A stretch of 64,000 nt of DNA from DASUHT01 sp038230835 (GTDB lineage: Bacteria > Actinomycetota > Thermoleophilia > Gaiellales > JAICJC01), in the NCBI GenBank assembly GCA_038230835.1, contig JBBRMM010000008.1:62001-126000 (forward strand), given 5' to 3'. Positions within the stretch are counted from its first letter, which is position 1, and every line of letters begins with the position of its first letter. The translations under genes and the position numbers were made by a program. The notes below the pieces were generated by a model. The model was not told where the DNA came from. It did not search any database and saw only the letters and a list, made by a program, of their open reading frames with translations. Shown here piece after piece: positions 61,347 through 64,000 of the stretch.

Positions 61347-61535
61347 ATGGTCGGATCGATCTGGAACGCGATGAGGCGCATGGTGCGCGCTGTCATGCGG
61401 CGGCTCACTCCGCCCGGCAACCGTACCCCTGTCGACGAGAGCCGCGGTCAGCGCCCCGGGCCGCGTAGCGATGAGGTGCCATCGCCGGCGGGCCAGCGCG
61501 AGGACACGTGGAACAACTGGGGCGGCGGACTCTAA
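61347..61535 (+). CDS. Small basic hypothetical protein
   Basis: 62 residues. The N-terminal half is basic and amphipathic (VGSIWNAMRRMVRAVMRRLT); the C-terminal half is polar with Pro, Gly and Asp and ends WNNWGGGL. No family is known. A promoter with -10 ending eight bases before the ATG suggests leaderless translation. The first half could be membrane- or nucleic-acid-binding. Confidence 0.5.
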   Translation: MVGSIWNAMRRMVRAVMRRLTPPGNRTPVDESRGQRPGPRSDEVPSPAGQREDTWNNWGGGL

Positions 61536-61605
61536 CGAGCACCGCGGTTGGCGGGGGGTGATCGAGGGGTTATCCGGCGTGAGAGAGGCGTCCACACCCG
61601 GTGCG

Positions 61606-62046
61606 ATGCAGGTTCGATCGCTGACTGCGGCGGATGCGGAGGCGATCGCTACCTGGCGGTACGCCGGCCGCGATTCGACCTACGACGTGATCGAGCCGGT
61701 CACCGATCAGCAGGGAATCTGGGCGGTCGACCACGGCTCAGAGCTCGTGGGGTACTGCTGCTTCGGTGCCGAGGCACGCGTTCCCGGGGTCGAGGAGGAG
61801 GCGGGCACGCTGGATGTCGGCTACGGCCTGCGGCCGGACCTGGTCGGCAGAGGTCTGGGTCGGGGGTTCGTGACCGCGATCCTGGAGTTCGCCGCGGCGG
61901 AGTTCTCTCCGGGCCGGATGCGCGTGCTGATCCTGAGCTGGAACGAGCGCTCGCGCAAGGTGGCGGCGGCGTGCGGGTTCGAGTCGGCCGGCGTGGTCGC
62001 GAGCACGGAGGGAGACTTCCTCGTCCTCACCCGCGGCGTCGGGTGA
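61606..62046 (+). CDS. GNAT family N-acetyltransferase
   Basis: 146 residues from MQVRSLTAADAEAIATWRY, of the RimJ/RimL-like branch by its opening. The acetyl-CoA loop is GYGLRPDLVGRGLGRGFVTA (R-G-L-G-R-G), and the end is SWNERSRKVAAACGFESAG. The substrate is unknown. GTG 61579 is an alternative start. Confidence 0.88.
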   Translation: MQVRSLTAADAEAIATWRYAGRDSTYDVIEPVTDQQGIWAVDHGSELVGYCCFGAEARVPGVEEEAGTLDVGYGLRPDLVGRGLGRGFVTAILEFAAAEFSPGRMRVLILSWNERSRKVAAACGFESAGVVASTEGDFLVLTRGVG

Positions 62047-62110
62047 CGGCGGGGTGGCCGGTGCGGGTCGATGCGGGTAGGCTTGAATCAACCCGCGGGA
62101 GGCGTGCACT

Positions 62111-62428
62111 GTGGTCTGCAGGAACTGTGGTCTGTCGCTCGATAGCGAGTACCCCTACTGCCCCTGGTGCGCGGCGTCACAGCAACGCAAGGCGGTGGCG
62201 CTCTTCCCGCCGCACCCCGAGGTCGACGCGCCTGGTCGGGGGTTGCGGGTGTCGCGCTACTTCGACCCGGCTGACGGGCCGCCGCACACCCGGCTGAGCG
62301 TCTACGACGCCGACGGCCGGGTGACCAGCGTGGTCGCACTGGACGACGCGAGCACCGGCGGTCTGGCCCGCTTCCTGGACGGGCTCGGCGCGGCCGCTAC
62401 TTGGATTCGACCGGGAACGAGATCTTGA
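62111..62428 (+). CDS. Zinc-ribbon protein
   Basis: 105 residues with a GTG start and GGGAGG eight bases upstream. The N-terminus has a four-cysteine ribbon, CRNCGLSLDSEYPYCPWC. The C-terminal part (LSVYDADGRVTSVVALDD) is a small beta domain without a family name. It overlaps the dodecin gene tail to tail by 32 bases. Confidence 0.75.
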   Translation: MVCRNCGLSLDSEYPYCPWCAASQQRKAVALFPPHPEVDAPGRGLRVSRYFDPADGPPHTRLSVYDADGRVTSVVALDDASTGGLARFLDGLGAAATWIRPGTRS

Positions 62429-62603
62429 CCAGCGCGTGCCACTGAGAGACGTCGTTGTCCGTCACGTCGCAGGTGACGGAGATGACGTCCACCCGCGACA
62501 CGCCGCGGATCGACCGCGACGCCGCGCGCACTGCCTCGCGCACGGCCTCGTCCGAGCTCACGGGCGAGATCCCGATCACCTCGATCACCTTCGTGACGCC
62601 CAT
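62397..62603 (-). CDS. Dodecin (flavin-binding)
   Basis: 68 residues forming a hollow dodecamer that stores riboflavin or FMN. GVTKVIEVIGISPVSSDEAV, then VRAASRSIRGVSRVDVISVT, and WHALVKISFPVE give the beta-alpha-beta-beta pattern with the flavin-stacking Trp in SQWHALVKISF. It starts two bases after the aldolase stop, so it is cotranscribed with fba. Confidence 0.92.
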   Translation of the reverse strand: MGVTKVIEVIGISPVSSDEAVREAVRAASRSIRGVSRVDVISVTCDVTDNDVSQWHALVKISFPVESK

Positions 62604-62605
62604 GG

Positions 62606-63619
62606 TCAGCGCACCCCGGCGGCGTAGAAGTCACGCATCGCGACCATCGACCGCGGCTCGTAGTCACCGGCGTGGCCGGCCTGCCCGAACTGCGTCATGC
62701 GCTCGGCGATCACCGCCTGCATGGCCGCCCGCGCGGGCTTCAGGTAGTGCCTGGGATCGAACTCGCCCGGCTGCTCGGCCAGCGCCTTGCGGATCGCGCC
62801 GGTGATCGCCAACCGCGAGTCGGTGTCGACGTTCACCTTGCGCACTCCGTGGCGGATACCGAGCTGGATCTCCTCTACCGGAACGCCCCATGTCGGCCGG
62901 ATCTCGCCGCCGTAGAGGTTGATCACGTCGACCAGGTGCTTGGGGACGGACGAGGAGCCGTGCATGACCAGGTGCGTCTCCGGCAGCTTCTGGTGGATCT
63001 CCCGGATCAGGTTCATGGCCAGCACCTCGCCGTCGGGCTTGCGCGTGAACTTGTACGCGCCGTGGCTGGTGCCGATCGCCACCGCGAGCGCGTCGATGCC
63101 GGTGCGCTGCACGAACTCGGCCGCCTGGTCAGGATCGGTCAGGTGCACCTCGCCGGAGCCGTGGCCGTCCTCGATGCCGCCCAGCGTGCCCAACTCGCCC
63201 TCCACGGTCACGCCCACCGCGTGCGCATGGTCGACGACCTCGCGGGTTACCTGGACGTTGTACTCGAAGTCCGACGGCGTCTTGCCGTCGGCCAGCAGCG
63301 AGCCGTCCATCATCACGCTGGTGAAGCCCAGCTCGATGGCCGAGATACAGGTCTCGGCCGAGTTGCCGTGGTCCTGGTGCAGGGCGACGGGGATCTCGGG
63401 GTAGAGCTCCACCGCGGCCAGCATCAGGTGATACAGGAAGCGGTCGTTGGTGTACCCCCGCGCTCCGCGCGAGGCCTGGATGATCACCGGCGAACGGGTC
63501 TCGCGGGCGGCCTCCATGATGGCCTGGATCTGCTCCATGTTGTTGACGTTGAACGCGCCCACGCCATAGCCGCCGGAGGACGCCTCGTCCAGCAGTTGTC
63601 GCATCGAAACCATCGCCAT
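62606..63619 (-). CDS. fba: Fructose-bisphosphate aldolase, class II
   Basis: A zinc aldolase of glycolysis and gluconeogenesis, 337 residues. The ligands are in VALHQDHGNSAETC, TVEGELGTLGGIEDG, AVAIGTSHGAYKF and HLVMHGSSSVP; the phosphate loop is GVRKVNVDTDSRLAIT. GVGAFNVNNMEQIQAIMEAA is typical of the long class IIB form. GGGGAGTCGG precedes the ATG. Together with glpX at 27300 it covers the fructose bisphosphate node. Confidence 0.95.
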   Translation of the reverse strand: MAMVSMRQLLDEASSGGYGVGAFNVNNMEQIQAIMEAARETRSPVIIQASRGARGYTNDRFLYHLMLAAVELYPEIPVALHQDHGNSAETCISAIELGFTSVMMDGSLLADGKTPSDFEYNVQVTREVVDHAHAVGVTVEGELGTLGGIEDGHGSGEVHLTDPDQAAEFVQRTGIDALAVAIGTSHGAYKFTRKPDGEVLAMNLIREIHQKLPETHLVMHGSSSVPKHLVDVINLYGGEIRPTWGVPVEEIQLGIRHGVRKVNVDTDSRLAITGAIRKALAEQPGEFDPRHYLKPARAAMQAVIAERMTQFGQAGHAGDYEPRSMVAMRDFYAAGVR

Positions 63620-63670
63620 ACCCGACTCCCCTTCGCTCGTTCCTCGGCGCCATCCTAACCGGCGCCGGAG

Positions 63671-64000
63671 TCAGGCGCGCCCGAAGCTCCAGTGCTTGTT
63701 GCCGAGGAAGCTGAGCGGGGTGACCAGCGCAATCGCAATGGCGGCGGCGATCAACTTGCCGGCTCCGGCCAGTTCGACCAGGCCGGAGAGGATCGCAAGG
63801 TCGGTGGCGAGCGCCGCCAGGCTGACGGTGAGGAAGCGGGCGAGCTGGTGGTGCGGCCGGCCGTCGGCGCCCGCGAACGTCCACGTCCGGTTCCACATGA
63901 AGTTGCTGGCCGCCGATACGGCGAAGGCGATCGCAAACGCCGGCACGTACGGCATCAGCGCGTCGGCGCCGCGGAACACGGCCAGGTTGATCGCATACCC
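63671..64000 (-). CDS. GtrA family membrane protein, partial
   Basis: The frame is open to the right edge (GYAINLAVFRGADA), so the N-terminus is outside. Two hydrophobic hairpins are visible: VPAFAIAFAVSAASNFMWNR and LIAAAIAIALVTPLSFLGNK. NFMWNRTWTFAG and LGNKHWSFGRA are GtrA signatures. Members help flip polyprenyl-linked sugars for cell surface glycosylation. Confidence 0.9.
   Translation of the reverse strand, partial: GYAINLAVFRGADALMPYVPAFAIAFAVSAASNFMWNRTWTFAGADGRPHHQLARFLTVSLAALATDLAILSGLVELAGAGKLIAAAIAIALVTPLSFLGNKHWSFGRA

Overview
The window is high-GC DNA with the tightly packed, start/stop-overlapping gene organisation of an actinobacterium. The gene content points to the class Thermoleophilia (Solirubrobacterales/Gaiellales type), but this is inference: a cytochrome c maturation system I locus, pspA with pspAA and pspAB, a fused pafBC, a cyclic 2,3-diphosphoglycerate pathway, and an HD-GYP protein ending in a cysteine-containing tail. 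No rRNA, tRNA, CRISPR array, complete insertion sequence or prophage was recognised.

Layout. 0-3.1 kb: the end of a secreted repeat protein, then sodA-wrbA. 3.2-5.1 kb: an MFS exporter. 5.1-10.6 kb: a signalling locus with a NarL-type response regulator, a chemoreceptor and a four-PAS histidine kinase; receptor and kinase carry the same type of sensor domain. 11.0-15.7 kb: a region of gene decay (GGDEF/HD-GYP pseudogene, an HD-GYP relic, a GNAT and an MFS fragment joined head to head) around an intact acyltransferase. 15.7-17.5 kb: GNAT, SIMPL protein, two small proteins. 17.5-23.0 kb: ccmE-ccmF-ccmI-like, then pspA-pspAA facing pspAB-htpX across a 191-bp inverted-repeat element. 23.2-29.5 kb: hpt, a small nuclease-like protein, a phosphoesterase, cyclic-2,3-DPG synthetase, 2-phosphoglycerate kinase, glpX, an enoyl-CoA hydratase with a Rho-N-like head, and a DUF59 protein.

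31.6-47.6 kb is a myo-inositol (or related cyclitol/sugar) catabolic locus: iolE-like, iolB, iolC and a zinc dehydrogenase on the minus strand. Divergently placed are a TIM-barrel isomerase, a LacI regulator, an ABC sugar importer, iolD, a Gfo/Idh dehydrogenase and a class I aldolase, followed by another zinc dehydrogenase and Gfo/Idh pair. A LacI-type palindrome lies between the two divergent promoters. The pathway would import a cyclitol, oxidise it, dehydrate it (IolE), hydrolyse the ring (IolD), isomerise (IolB), phosphorylate (IolC) and cleave (aldolase). No iolA is present.

47.6-64 kb: SpoIVB-like secreted protease, bioY, an ArsR-SRPBCC fusion, queG, fused pafBC divergent from dinB, an HDAC-family enzyme with a GrpB protein, an acetolactate synthase-like enzyme, a secreted protein of unknown function, a Flp-like pilin, a GNAT, a zinc ribbon protein, dodecin with class II fructose-bisphosphate aldolase, and a partial GtrA protein.

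Four genes (near 632, 29790, 47417 and 50618) are each broken by one missing base in a homopolymer run. That shared signature suggests consensus errors rather than four decayed genes. It contrasts with the true pseudogenes at 11-15.7 kb.
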